Of a DNA stretch of 5,986 nucleotides, positions 1 through 5,308 are shown in pieces. The notes under the pieces are model-generated. The model had not been told where the DNA came from. It saw only the letters and a program-made list of their open reading frames with translations, and searched no databases. A program made the translations under genes and the position numbers. Each line of letters starts with the position of its first letter. Position 1 is the stretch's first letter. Source of the stretch: UBA9926 sp964524295 (GTDB lineage: Bacteria > Pseudomonadota > Gammaproteobacteria > Pseudomonadales > Azotimanducaceae); contig CAZGCW010000240.1 of NCBI GenBank assembly GCA_964524295.1, positions 1 to 5,986 of the forward strand, written 5' to 3'.

Positions 1-435
1 TTGAGAAAGGATTTCATTATCGATGAATATCAGATTCATGAATCCCTTGTATTAGGTGCAGATTGCATATTGCTGATAGCCGCGATTCTAGATGATCGAC
101 AGATGGCCGATTACGCGCAACTTGCTTCGGAATTGGGGTTGGACGTTTTGCTAGAAGTACATGATGCTGAAGAGCTCGAACGCGCCCTGAGCCTCAATCC
201 TAAATTGCTGGGTATTAATAATCGGAATTTACACACCTTTCAGGTCAGTTTAGACACAACCTTGGCATTAATCAGTCGAGTGCCTGACAGTACCGTTGTT
301 GTCACAGAAAGCGGTATTCGTACGCGTTCTGATGTCGTAAAAATGGCGCATCATAAAGTACGTTCGTTTCTGGTGGGAGAGGCTTTCATGAAGTTTGATG
401 AGCCTGGAAAAAAACTGGCTGAGTTGTTTTTCTAA
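1..435 (+). CDS. trpC: Indole-3-glycerol phosphate synthase, C-terminal part (5' end outside window)
   Basis: TrpC closes the indole ring of tryptophan, converting CdRP to indole-3-glycerol phosphate in the cytoplasm. The window opens inside the gene, so the TTG at base 1 is the Leu of the family motif LRKDF and not a start. The 144 visible residues cover the C-terminal half of the (beta/alpha)8 barrel. Visible family motifs are LRKDF with the catalytic Lys (residue 3), GADCILLI (19-26), LLEVHD with the catalytic Glu (52), GINNRNL with the substrate-binding Asn (71-77), VTESGI with Glu103/Ser104 (101-106) and FLVGEAFM (123-130). The family is about 265-280 residues long, so roughly 120 residues lie upstream, probably behind trpG and trpD. 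No good terminator follows the TAA: the imperfect hairpin at 435-469 has no T-run. Identification is near certain. Confidence 0.97.
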   Translation: MRKDFIIDEYQIHESLVLGADCILLIAAILDDRQMADYAQLASELGLDVLLEVHDAEELERALSLNPKLLGINNRNLHTFQVSLDTTLALISRVPDSTVVVTESGIRTRSDVVKMAHHKVRSFLVGEAFMKFDEPGKKLAELFF

Positions 436-811
436 AGCCAGATTGGATCGATCAGTTTCGATGCGGCTTGAATCTCTAGTCCATCGGTTCTGTATTTGGC
501 TGCATGCGGCATTTTGAGTTATTCCCCAGGCTACTTAAAAACAACGTCAGCCGGCTGCCGAAACTGTGGCCGGGTTGAGCAGCACTAGCAGATTAGGCGA
601 CGGGAATTTCCTTGGATGGCTTGAGATTCTCGATTTTATTTTGCTAGAAGACGCACTACGGACACCTCTAAGCGGTTGGTAAGGGGTTGCCTCAAGCCTT
701 GTTTTAACAACCGGCAGCACGGATCAAAAACAATACGAGTAAACTCCTTGTCATGTTCTGTTAAATTAATCTAGGCCATAACAAGGTAAGATATCACCTG
801 AAATAGACGAT
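436..811. other. Gene-free stretch after trpC, nothing recognised
   Basis: No open frame here has a plausible start, ribosome binding site and protein-like sequence. The best plus-strand frame is about 50 codons (539-685); it has no ATG and no family resemblance. I looked for a remnant of crp/vfr, which sits next to trpC in Pseudomonas-type genomes, and recognised none of its motifs on either strand. No tRNA-like arms were seen. Small structures are a 10-bp palindrome (548-557), an imperfect 10-bp stem (673-682 with 704-713, one mismatch) and a 7-bp stem just downstream (816-822 with 832-838). None is followed by a T-run. It may be a decayed gene or a long leader for the downstream operon. 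Confidence 0.5.
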
Positions 812-816
812 AGTTC

Positions 817-1051
817 TTGGTAGCAGGGTATTACCAAGCAAGACCTCAGTTAGCGGGACCTAAGTCCGTCGAGCATCAGGCAGGAGTGTATCAGGTAGAA
901 AGACCTCAGCTAGAAGGACTTCAGGTAGAAAGACGTAGCATGGTCGGGTATTAGGGTAGATCGGTTTGGGGTAGAAGGGTTTTCGGTAAAAAGGCCTACC
1001 AATCCATTTGAAGGCAATCCATTTGAAGGCAAGCCATTTGAAAAAGATGAG
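817..1051. repeat. Degenerate 15-bp tandem repeat array upstream of osmC
   Basis: Cut into 15-mers from 842, the DNA keeps one register for about 14 units. The clearest group is 890-904, 905-919 and 920-934, where the outer copies match at 14 of 15 bases and the middle one at 12 of 15. The second group is 1001-1015 and 1016-1030, identical at 15 of 15, followed by a diverged third copy at 1031-1045. Between these groups the units are weak but keep a gtaga/gtaaa core. A period of 15 equals five codons. The plus strand reads as pentads of the type Q-V/L-E-G/R-P in one frame up to a TAG at 952-954, and as GVEGF/NPFEG pentads in another frame, open from 929 and in phase with osmC. The minus strand is also open (860-1066), so the coding strand, if any, is undecided. 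It may be a decayed repeat-protein gene or a non-coding minisatellite. Confidence 0.7.
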
Positions 1052-1056
1052 GGCGT

Positions 1057-1063
1057 AAGGGGA
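1057..1063 (+). promoter_or_regulatory. Ribosome binding site of the OsmC-family gene
   Basis: AAGGGGA lies six bases before the ATG at 1070 and resembles AAGGAGG. It supports initiation at 1070 even though the same frame is open upstream to 929. That upstream stretch has no ATG, GTG or TTG codon in frame. Confidence 0.65.
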
Positions 1064-1069
1064 CAAGAT

Positions 1070-1492
1070 ATGAAGGGCAACGTTAGATGGCTAGATGGCA
1101 AGATGTTTTTGGCGGAATCGGCGAGTGGACATACTGTGGTTATGGATGGTCCCGAGGAAAATGGCGGGCGCAACATTGGTTTTAGACCGATGGAAATGGT
1201 GCTTCTGGGTCTGGCGGGCTGCACCAGTTACGATGTCATACACATTCTGGGTAAGGCCAGACAGAATGTGACGGATTGCGTGGCGGAAGTAAAAGCGGTT
1301 CGTGCTGAATCTATTCCTGCCGTTTTTACGGATATTCATCTTCACTTCCTGGTCGCGGGTGTTAACCTGAAACAGGCACACGTTGAAAGGGCCATCAAGT
1401 TATCTTCTGAAAAATACTGCTCAGCATCGATGATGTTAGAAGCGGGCGGGGTTAAAATTACCTATGATTATGAAATTCGGCAGGAAGTATGA
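1070..1492 (+). CDS. OsmC/Ohr superfamily protein, YhfA-like
   Basis: This 140-residue protein has the OsmC fold and resembles E. coli YhfA (about 134 residues) from its first residues (VRW.DGKMFLAESASGH) to the end. The superfamily includes thiol peroxidases that reduce organic hydroperoxides with two cysteines. Both cysteine positions are present: Cys51 in LAGCTSYDV and Cys117 in SSEKYCSAS, with the SPMEM-like segment RPMEMVL at 39-45. A peroxidase role is an inference, since the YhfA branch is poorly characterised and its substrate is not known to me. The start at 1070 is set by the family N-terminus and the AAGGGGA site. Its stop overlaps the next start (ATGA, 1489-1492), so the two genes should be translated together. 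The 5' flank is the 15-bp repeat array, and I found no convincing promoter there. Functionally it would fit oxidative-stress defence next to coq7. Confidence 0.93.
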   Translation: MKGNVRWLDGKMFLAESASGHTVVMDGPEENGGRNIGFRPMEMVLLGLAGCTSYDVIHILGKARQNVTDCVAEVKAVRAESIPAVFTDIHLHFLVAGVNLKQAHVERAIKLSSEKYCSASMMLEAGGVKITYDYEIRQEV

Positions 1493-1884
1493 AGGCTAGA
1501 CCCCCTAATACCAATGGCATGCGTCATGTGGCCTTGTTTGTTGAGCCTTTCGAGCAGGTTGAAGAATTCTATGTCGAATTGTTAGGGATGGAAGTTGAGT
1601 GGCGACCTGACCGGGATAATGTCTATCTCACCACGGGTAATGATAATTTGGCGCTACATCGAGCTGAGAAGTCTGCTGGGTGGAGTAATCTGGATCATAT
1701 TGGTTTTTTTGTTAATGATATCGACGAAATTGACAACTGGTATGAGTTTCTTGAGGAAAACCAGGTGACCTTATTGACCCGACCGCGTCTGCATAGGGAT
1801 GGAGCTAAAAGTTTCTATTGCAAAGATCCGTCAGGCGTTAAGGTGCAGATTATTTTTCATCCGCCTATCGCCGCACAGGAATAA
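1489..1884 (+). CDS. VOC-superfamily protein (glyoxalase/dioxygenase fold), unknown substrate
   Basis: The 131 residues form one vicinal-oxygen-chelate domain made of two beta-alpha-beta-beta-beta modules. Module one starts at MRHVALFVEPFEQVEEFYVELLGM (11-34) and module two at NLDHIGFFVNDIDEI (67-81), ending in the typical FYCKDPSGVKVQI (109-121). VOC enzymes bind a divalent metal with His/Glu residues, commonly in the order H, E, H, E. Here the equivalent positions read His13, His57, His70 and Gln120, judged by eye. The chemistry may therefore differ from glyoxalase I, or the metal site may be weak. Candidate families are glyoxalase, fosfomycin-resistance-like and extradiol-dioxygenase-like, and the sequence does not decide between them. 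The start overlaps the osmC stop, with AGGA three bases upstream. A perfect AAGGAGGT follows at the stop codon with no gene behind it. Confidence 0.88.
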   Translation: MKARPPNTNGMRHVALFVEPFEQVEEFYVELLGMEVEWRPDRDNVYLTTGNDNLALHRAEKSAGWSNLDHIGFFVNDIDEIDNWYEFLEENQVTLLTRPRLHRDGAKSFYCKDPSGVKVQIIFHPPIAAQE

Positions 1885-1913
1885 GGAGGTCGGTAAAGCG
1901 GTTCAGTACTGGA

Positions 1914-1943
1914 TTCTGGATTTAGATCCAGAAAGTCGTTTTT
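1914..1943 (+). terminator. Rho-independent terminator of the osmC-VOC operon
   Basis: A perfect 8-bp stem (TTCTGGAT at 1914-1921, ATCCAGAA at 1926-1933) with a TTAG loop is followed five bases later by TTTTT (1939-1943). It is placed to stop plus-strand transcription 30 bp after the VOC stop. It overlaps the stop codon and last codons of the convergent coq7. Read on the minus strand the hairpin has no T-run, so it looks one-directional. The stem is rather AT-rich and the T-run is offset, so strength is uncertain. Confidence 0.5.
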
Positions 1944-2560
1944 GTCATCAGACCTGAAATGGCCGTCATTAACTTTCTAATGGAGGCAGGATACTGCTTG
2001 CCACCCTGGGCCAGAGCAGTCTGGGAATGGCGCATTTCATCTTCGCGCATGAGACCAAGAATTTTTTTGGATTTTTGATCCTGTTCGGGGAGTAAATCGA
2101 TGTGCTTATCGAGGTGTTTGCAGACTTCCTCTTCGGTTGCCGCAACGAAACCAAGGTTGATGGCGTCTCCCATCAGCCCGGTAGCCATACCGGTAACAAA
2201 AGACGCCGTGAACCATATCGGATTTAGATAACTGACGTGAGAGTCCAGCTCGCTTATTCGGTTCTGGCACCATATTAGATGCTGGCGCTCGTCGTCGGCC
2301 GCTGCCTGCATATGCTGTTTGATGTCAGGGCTTGTTGAGGTGATTGACTGGCCGCTATAGAGTGCCTGGGCACAGACTTCGCCGCTATGATTAACTCGCA
2401 TCAGCCGTGATGAATGGCGTTTTTGCTCTGTTGACAGAGGAGGTGAATTATGGCTACCGAAGATGTCAGTATCGGTGCCAGCAGTCAAGTTTCCGGAGAC
2501 AGTGCGAATGGCCTCATCCAGATTTAAAAGCCATTGATCGATAGTGGAAAAATTTCTCAT
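1922..2560 (-). CDS. coq7: 2-nonaprenyl-3-methyl-6-methoxy-1,4-benzoquinol hydroxylase (Coq7, diiron)
   Basis: Coq7 performs the last ring hydroxylation in aerobic ubiquinone synthesis, converting demethoxyubiquinol to demethylubiquinol at the membrane. The ferritin-like diiron ligands are all visible in 212-residue numbering: Glu61 in RVNHSGEVCAQALY, Glu91/His94 in DDERQHL, Glu143 in FVAATEEEVCKHLD, and Glu175/His178 in MREDEMRHS. The segment around 113-138 is the hydrophobic membrane-facing part. The frame is open to an ATG at 2611, which would add 17 residues and overlap the upstream gene by 41 bp. I chose the ATG at 2560 because MRNFSTIDQWLLNLDEAIRT matches the family N-terminus and leaves a 10-bp gap. 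No strong SD precedes it, so coupling to the upstream gene is likely. Its 3' end carries the plus-strand terminator. E. coli uses UbiF for this step, while Coq7 is the alternative in many gammaproteobacteria. Confidence 0.95.
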   Translation of the reverse strand: MRNFSTIDQWLLNLDEAIRTVSGNLTAGTDTDIFGSHNSPPLSTEQKRHSSRLMRVNHSGEVCAQALYSGQSITSTSPDIKQHMQAAADDERQHLIWCQNRISELDSHVSYLNPIWFTASFVTGMATGLMGDAINLGFVAATEEEVCKHLDKHIDLLPEQDQKSKKILGLMREDEMRHSQTALAQGGKQYPASIRKLMTAISGLMTKTTFWI

Positions 2561-2570
2561 GATGACTCGT

Positions 2571-3572
2571 CTATTCTTGCTCGAGAACGTAAGCGGTGAA
2601 ACCTCGTTCATTCATTAAATAGGCTCCAAGCTCAGCCGTTTTAGGTTTACCTGCGCCGACAGTGACATAGACATGGTCAGTAGACAACTGATTAAGATTT
2701 TTCCTGAGCAGGAGTAGTGGGATATGGAGGCTACCCGGATACTTCGACTGAGCCGGGCCATTTAAGGTGCGAAGATCTACGATAATGATTTTCGAGTCGC
2801 CGAGTGCTCTCATCTCCTCTAGATCTTTTCTGCTGACGTATTCGATCACCGGATTCATCAGAAGCGCTTCAAATTCCGGGGAGGCCAGACGCATTAGAGT
2901 GCAAGTTGATAATGATGATACCGTGGCATTCCTTAAGTCATCGCTTACCAACGCATCCTGACCGAAGGTTTCGCCGATACCTAGCTCTGCGATCAGTATG
3001 TGGTCGCCTTCTTTCTCCATTTCGACTTTGACTCGGCCGGAGCGAATCGCATAAAAATAATCCCCTGGATCGTTCTGACGGATAATGATGTCACCCTTTT
3101 GATGGTGGACCTGCTCAAAGCGCTTAAATAAAGTCTGGATGTTTTTGGGTGGAATGAACTCAAATAAAGGCGTGCTGAGTAACTCGTTCATCCAGTCTCT
3201 GGTTTCGTTCTGGGTACTGCTTGCATCTAAACCTTCCAATACTGTACGCAAGGCCGCCTTGTTGATGGTTAATATCTCGCTGTCTTCCTTGCAAACGGCA
3301 GAAACAGTGTGGGGCGAACAGTCGTCTATCGGATGGGCTGCCTGCTCATCATCAGATAGAAAAACAGCTGAATTAAAGTTCGAATCCAGTAAATTGACAG
3401 CGCCTTTGAGTAGCCAGTATTGATTTTCATCTGTTGTCGATCGCTTAAAGATAAGGGTTCCGGATACCATCTGATTTAGTTGGCTCTCAGTTATGGCGGC
3501 ATCAAACTGATTTTCAGTCATGGTGTTAAAGGGTGACAATCTTTTGATGGCAGAGCGGGTTGTACTATCCAT
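2571..3572 (-). CDS. Cyclic-nucleotide-binding-like protein with C-terminal rhodanese-like domain
   Basis: The 333-residue protein has three parts. Residues about 12-115 look like a degenerate cNMP-binding fold (start LSPFNTMTENQFDA, then YWLLKGAVNLLD). Residues about 135-235 are a recognisable cNMP-binding domain (PLFEFIPPKNIQTLFKRF, KGDIIIRQNDPGDYFYAIRSGRVKV, GETFGQDALVSDDLRNATV). Residues about 242-333 are rhodanese-like (VSRKDLEEM, IIIVDLRT, YPGSLHIPL, NERGFTAYVL). The phosphate-binding cassette keeps Arg214, but the usual GE is GQ (Gln205). The rhodanese active-site loop reads VYVTVGAGKPKT and the whole domain has no cysteine, so sulfurtransfer is unlikely. There is no helix-turn-helix, so it is not a direct CRP-type regulator. 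It is probably a cytoplasmic sensor or scaffold, and its ligand is unknown. It lies 10 bp upstream of coq7 on the same strand. No clear SD precedes the ATG. Confidence 0.88.
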   Translation of the reverse strand: MDSTTRSAIKRLSPFNTMTENQFDAAITESQLNQMVSGTLIFKRSTTDENQYWLLKGAVNLLDSNFNSAVFLSDDEQAAHPIDDCSPHTVSAVCKEDSEILTINKAALRTVLEGLDASSTQNETRDWMNELLSTPLFEFIPPKNIQTLFKRFEQVHHQKGDIIIRQNDPGDYFYAIRSGRVKVEMEKEGDHILIAELGIGETFGQDALVSDDLRNATVSSLSTCTLMRLASPEFEALLMNPVIEYVSRKDLEEMRALGDSKIIIVDLRTLNGPAQSKYPGSLHIPLLLLRKNLNQLSTDHVYVTVGAGKPKTAELGAYLMNERGFTAYVLEQE

Positions 3573-3794
3573 GTTATTTGCTGATTGAAATTTGCGTGGT
3601 TATTATAATTATAGCTAACAAAACTTGGTAGCGGTGAGGTGTGTTTCAATTGATTATCTCAGCGGATTGTGCTGATGCCGTTGACTTCGGCGTTTTGAGT
3701 GGGGCACCCCTGGATTTTTGCTGGTGTTTAAGGGGAGGTGATTCTATGGATGCGGGTCGAATAATTTTTTGGGGACTGGCACCTGTTTGTCTGG
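3573..3794. other. Intergenic region between folB and the cNMP/rhodanese gene
   Basis: Both flanking genes are on the minus strand. The end next to the cNMP gene is AT-rich and holds a promoter-like element (3602-3613). The middle has short inverted repeats (GCCG/CGGC at 3677-3691 and GGGGCACCCC at 3701-3710). The end next to folB has a strong SD and a 25-codon plus-strand frame (3746-3823). I see no terminator with a T-run behind folB on the minus strand. plsY, often found beside folB and tsaD, is absent. Confidence 0.5.
3602..3613 (-). promoter_or_regulatory. Possible -10 region for the cNMP/rhodanese-coq7 operon
   Basis: The minus strand reads TATAATTATAAT here, two tandem perfect TATAAT hexamers, roughly 30-40 bp before the ATG at 3572. 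No good TTGACA-like -35 sits at the right distance: the candidates are taccaa for the inner hexamer and caccgc for the outer one. Because the stretch is self-complementary, TATAAT also occurs on the plus strand. This is the only candidate seen for this gene pair. Confidence 0.35.
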
Positions 3795-3823
3795 TTAGGG
3801 GGTGTCGCCTCGGTGTAAGGTAA
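3746..3823 (+). CDS. Possible 25-residue small ORF with strong SD, unrecognised
   Basis: The frame starts MDAGRIIFWGLAPVC and ends GVR. The SD-like AGGGGAGGTG (3731-3740) places its GGAGG core seven bases before the ATG, better than for most genes in the window. The middle (IIFWGLAPVCLV) is hydrophobic and could be one short membrane segment. It overlaps the last 29 bp of folB on the opposite strand, and no promoter or terminator of its own is evident. It does not resemble the N-terminus of PlsY, which might be expected at this locus. It is as likely to be chance as a real gene. Confidence 0.2.
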   Translation: MDAGRIIFWGLAPVCLVRGCRLGVR

Positions 3824-4154
3824 CGCTGACGCTTTTTGCTAGACTGATGGCGCCCGGTTTATGAACAGTGACGCTGATGCCTGCAACACCAAAATGAGTC
3901 AATACGTAGTCAGCAACTTGCTCTGCTAGCGCCTCGATCAGTTTGAATGAGGTTTCGCTTATCAATGCGCTGAGTTCTTTGGTTAATCGGTCATAATCCA
4001 GAGTATGTTCTAACTGGTCACTGCAGGATGCCAGGCGGAGATCTTTATAGAGCTTCAAGTCAATAAATAGTGTCTGTTTTATTTTTCTTTCGCGCGCATA
4101 AACGCCAATGACAGTATCAACCCGAAGGGCATCAATTGAGATTATGTCGGTCAT
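3795..4154 (-). CDS. folB: Dihydroneopterin aldolase
   Basis: FolB cleaves 7,8-dihydroneopterin to 6-hydroxymethyl-7,8-dihydropterin and glycolaldehyde in folate synthesis, as a cytoplasmic oligomer. With the start at 4154 the protein has 119 residues, matching the family's usual 115-125. The known active-site positions fall where expected: Glu22 in GVYARERKIKQ, Tyr54 in TLDYDRLTKEL, Glu74 in FKLIEALAEQVA and Lys99 in VTVHKPGAI. The frame is open upstream to an ATG at 4187, but those 11 extra codons lie inside tsaD and do not resemble the family. The ATG at 4154 shares its A with the tsaD stop (TGATG), a classic coupling arrangement. The two genes should therefore form one transcript, although their pathways are unrelated. 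The pairing is seen in other gammaproteobacteria, usually with plsY nearby. Confidence 0.96.
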   Translation of the reverse strand: MTDIISIDALRVDTVIGVYARERKIKQTLFIDLKLYKDLRLASCSDQLEHTLDYDRLTKELSALISETSFKLIEALAEQVADYVLTHFGVAGISVTVHKPGAISLAKSVSVTLHRGDTP

Positions 4155-5173
4155 CAGATAATCGTTTCTAATTCGGTCATGGGCCACCTGGGCCGGACTA
4201 GGATACTGTGACTTTGCTTGGTGATGTTTTTTAGTCGTAGCATGCCGGCATAAGCGATCATTGCTCCGTTATCAGTACAGAACCGTAGTTCTGGATAAAA
4301 TACGTCAACGTTATGTTTGATGGCGAGTTCGGCAAGGCAGTTTCGTAGTGATTCATTGGCACTGACACCGCCGGCGATGACCAGGCTGGGAAGTCGAGTA
4401 CTGACGAGCGCTCGTTCACATTTTATCCTGATGGTATCGATGGCAGCATCCTGAAAGGCTCTGGCGATATCTGCCCTGTCTTGATTCGAGGGTCTTTTTA
4501 TGGCTGCAAGCGTGTTCCTTGTATGGGTCTTTAGACCACTGAAACTGAAGTCTAAACCTGGCTTGCTTGTCATTGGCCTGGGGAAAGTAAAGCGATTAGC
4601 TGCTCCTTTTTTGGCCAGTTTCTCTATTTCTGGTCCACCTGGATATTTCAGACCAAGCATTTTTGCAGTTTTGTCAAAAGCCTCCCCTGCGGCATCATCT
4701 ATTGATTCTCCCAGCAGCTCATAGGCGCCGGCCTCATGGCATGCCATGAGTTGCGTATGCCCCCCGGAAATTAACAGAGCAACAAAAGGGTATTGCGGTG
4801 GGCTGCTAGTCAATCGAGAAGCTAGGAGATGACCTTCCATGTGATGAATGCCAATGGCTGGAATATTTAAAGCCAAAGCCAGGGATTGAGCAATGCTGGC
4901 GCCGACCAGCAAGGCACCCACGAGTCCGGGGCCCTGGGTATAAGCAATTCCATCCAGATCTTCGAAGCGGGTGTTGGACTCTCGTAAAGCCAGATCAATC
5001 ATGGGTAAGCATTTTATGATGTGATCACGTGAAGCCAGTTCGGGGACGACGCCACCATATCGTTCATGTAATTCGACTTGGCTGTACAATAAGTCTGATA
5101 CCAGGCCTTGACCTGAGTCGTAAATAGCGACGCCCGTTTCATCGCAGGAGGTTTCTATACCGAGTACGCGCAT
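4154..5173 (-). CDS. tsaD: tRNA N6-adenosine threonylcarbamoyltransferase
   Basis: TsaD, with TsaB and TsaE, transfers the threonylcarbamoyl group from TC-AMP to A37 of ANN-decoding tRNAs (t6A), a near-universal cytoplasmic step. The 339-residue length fits bacterial TsaD. ASKHA-fold motifs run in order: VLGIETSCDETGVAI (3-17), VVPELASRDH (42-51), TQGPGLVGALLVG (79-91), the metal-binding HHMEGH with His111 and His115, LLISGGHTQL (133-142), YPGGPEIEKLA, FSFSGLKT, VIAGGVSAN and the late metal ligand in FCTDNGAMIAYAG (Asp301). No key residue is missing. The start at 5173 matches the family N-terminus, although only a weak GAGAAA-like site precedes it. It is transcribed divergently from rpsU, the standard arrangement, with a 169-bp gap to the rpsU start. 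It overlaps folB by one base. Confidence 0.98.
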   Translation of the reverse strand: MRVLGIETSCDETGVAIYDSGQGLVSDLLYSQVELHERYGGVVPELASRDHIIKCLPMIDLALRESNTRFEDLDGIAYTQGPGLVGALLVGASIAQSLALALNIPAIGIHHMEGHLLASRLTSSPPQYPFVALLISGGHTQLMACHEAGAYELLGESIDDAAGEAFDKTAKMLGLKYPGGPEIEKLAKKGAANRFTFPRPMTSKPGLDFSFSGLKTHTRNTLAAIKRPSNQDRADIARAFQDAAIDTIRIKCERALVSTRLPSLVIAGGVSANESLRNCLAELAIKHNVDVFYPELRFCTDNGAMIAYAGMLRLKNITKQSHSILVRPRWPMTELETII

Positions 5174-5216
5174 GGCTGTTTTCTCGAGTGGTTTCGATTA
5201 GCTTAAGGATGGCATG

Positions 5217-5247
5217 TTAATACGTCTGGTGGCAGTTTTGAACACAA
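5217..5247 (-). promoter_or_regulatory. Weak candidate promoter for tsaD-folB
   Basis: On the minus strand TTGTGT (5247-5242) is followed after 19 bp by TATTAA (5222-5217), about 45 bp before the tsaD ATG. The spacer is long and the -10 matches consensus at only four of six positions, so this is a best guess within the divergent region. Confidence 0.2.
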
Positions 5248-5252
5248 CTTGG

Positions 5253-5280
5253 AAGCCTGGCCGGTGTTTTAATCAGGCTT
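5253..5280 (+). other. Hairpin with T-rich tail in the tsaD-rpsU divergent region
   Basis: AAGCCTG (5253-5259) and CAGGCTT (5274-5280) form a perfect 7-bp stem around a 14-base loop, followed by TGCTTTTTG. It looks like a plus-strand terminator, but no plus-strand gene lies just upstream. Its right arm and tail overlap the proposed -35 of rpsU (5280-5285). Confidence 0.35.
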
Positions 5281-5308
5281 TGCTTTTTGCTAATGATATC
5301 GTTAAAAT
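5280..5308 (+). promoter_or_regulatory. Candidate sigma-70 promoter of rpsU
   Basis: TTGCTT (5280-5285), a 17-bp spacer and TAAAAT (5303-5308) form a reasonable sigma-70 promoter; the -10 matches at five of six positions and the -35 at three of six. The bases just after the -10 (TGCGCCCT) are GC-rich, like the discriminators of promoters under stringent control (established for rRNA and ribosomal protein promoters; inferred here). The leader would be about 25-30 bases. Confidence 0.5.

Noticed and set aside
548..557. Perfect 10-bp palindrome CAGCCGGCTG
   Set aside because: It is a single short palindrome without a partner site, T-run or promoter context.
860..1066. Minus-strand 68-codon frame across the repeat array, with FKWIA and FLPEV-type pentads
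   Set aside because: It has only a TTG start, no SD, starts four bases from the osmC start, and its regularity follows from the 15-bp DNA repeat. Kept only as a caveat on strand.
910..1224. Minus-strand 104-codon frame
   Set aside because: It is antisense to the osmC start and repeat array, with no family resemblance.
2561..2611. Upstream ATG (2611) as the coq7 start
   Set aside because: The extra 17 residues overlap the preceding gene by 41 bp and do not match the Coq7 N-terminus, which begins at the ATG at 2560.
3677..3710. GCCG/CGGC hairpin and GGGGCACCCC as a terminator
   Set aside because: The first has a 4-bp core stem and no upstream plus-strand gene. The second has a two-base loop. 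Neither has a T-run on the minus strand that could serve folB.
3641..3823. 60-codon plus-strand frame with GTG start
   Set aside because: The SD-like GGTGAGGT abuts the start with no spacing and the product is not protein-like. Only the inner ATG at 3746 has a plausible site.
4155..4187. Upstream ATG (4187) as the folB start
   Set aside because: The codons lie within tsaD. Starting at 4154 gives the TGATG overlap and places the active-site residues at their usual numbers.
5020..5035. TGTGATCACGTG, resembling half-sites of a CRP operator
   Set aside because: It lies inside conserved tsaD codons, far from any start, so chance is the simplest explanation.
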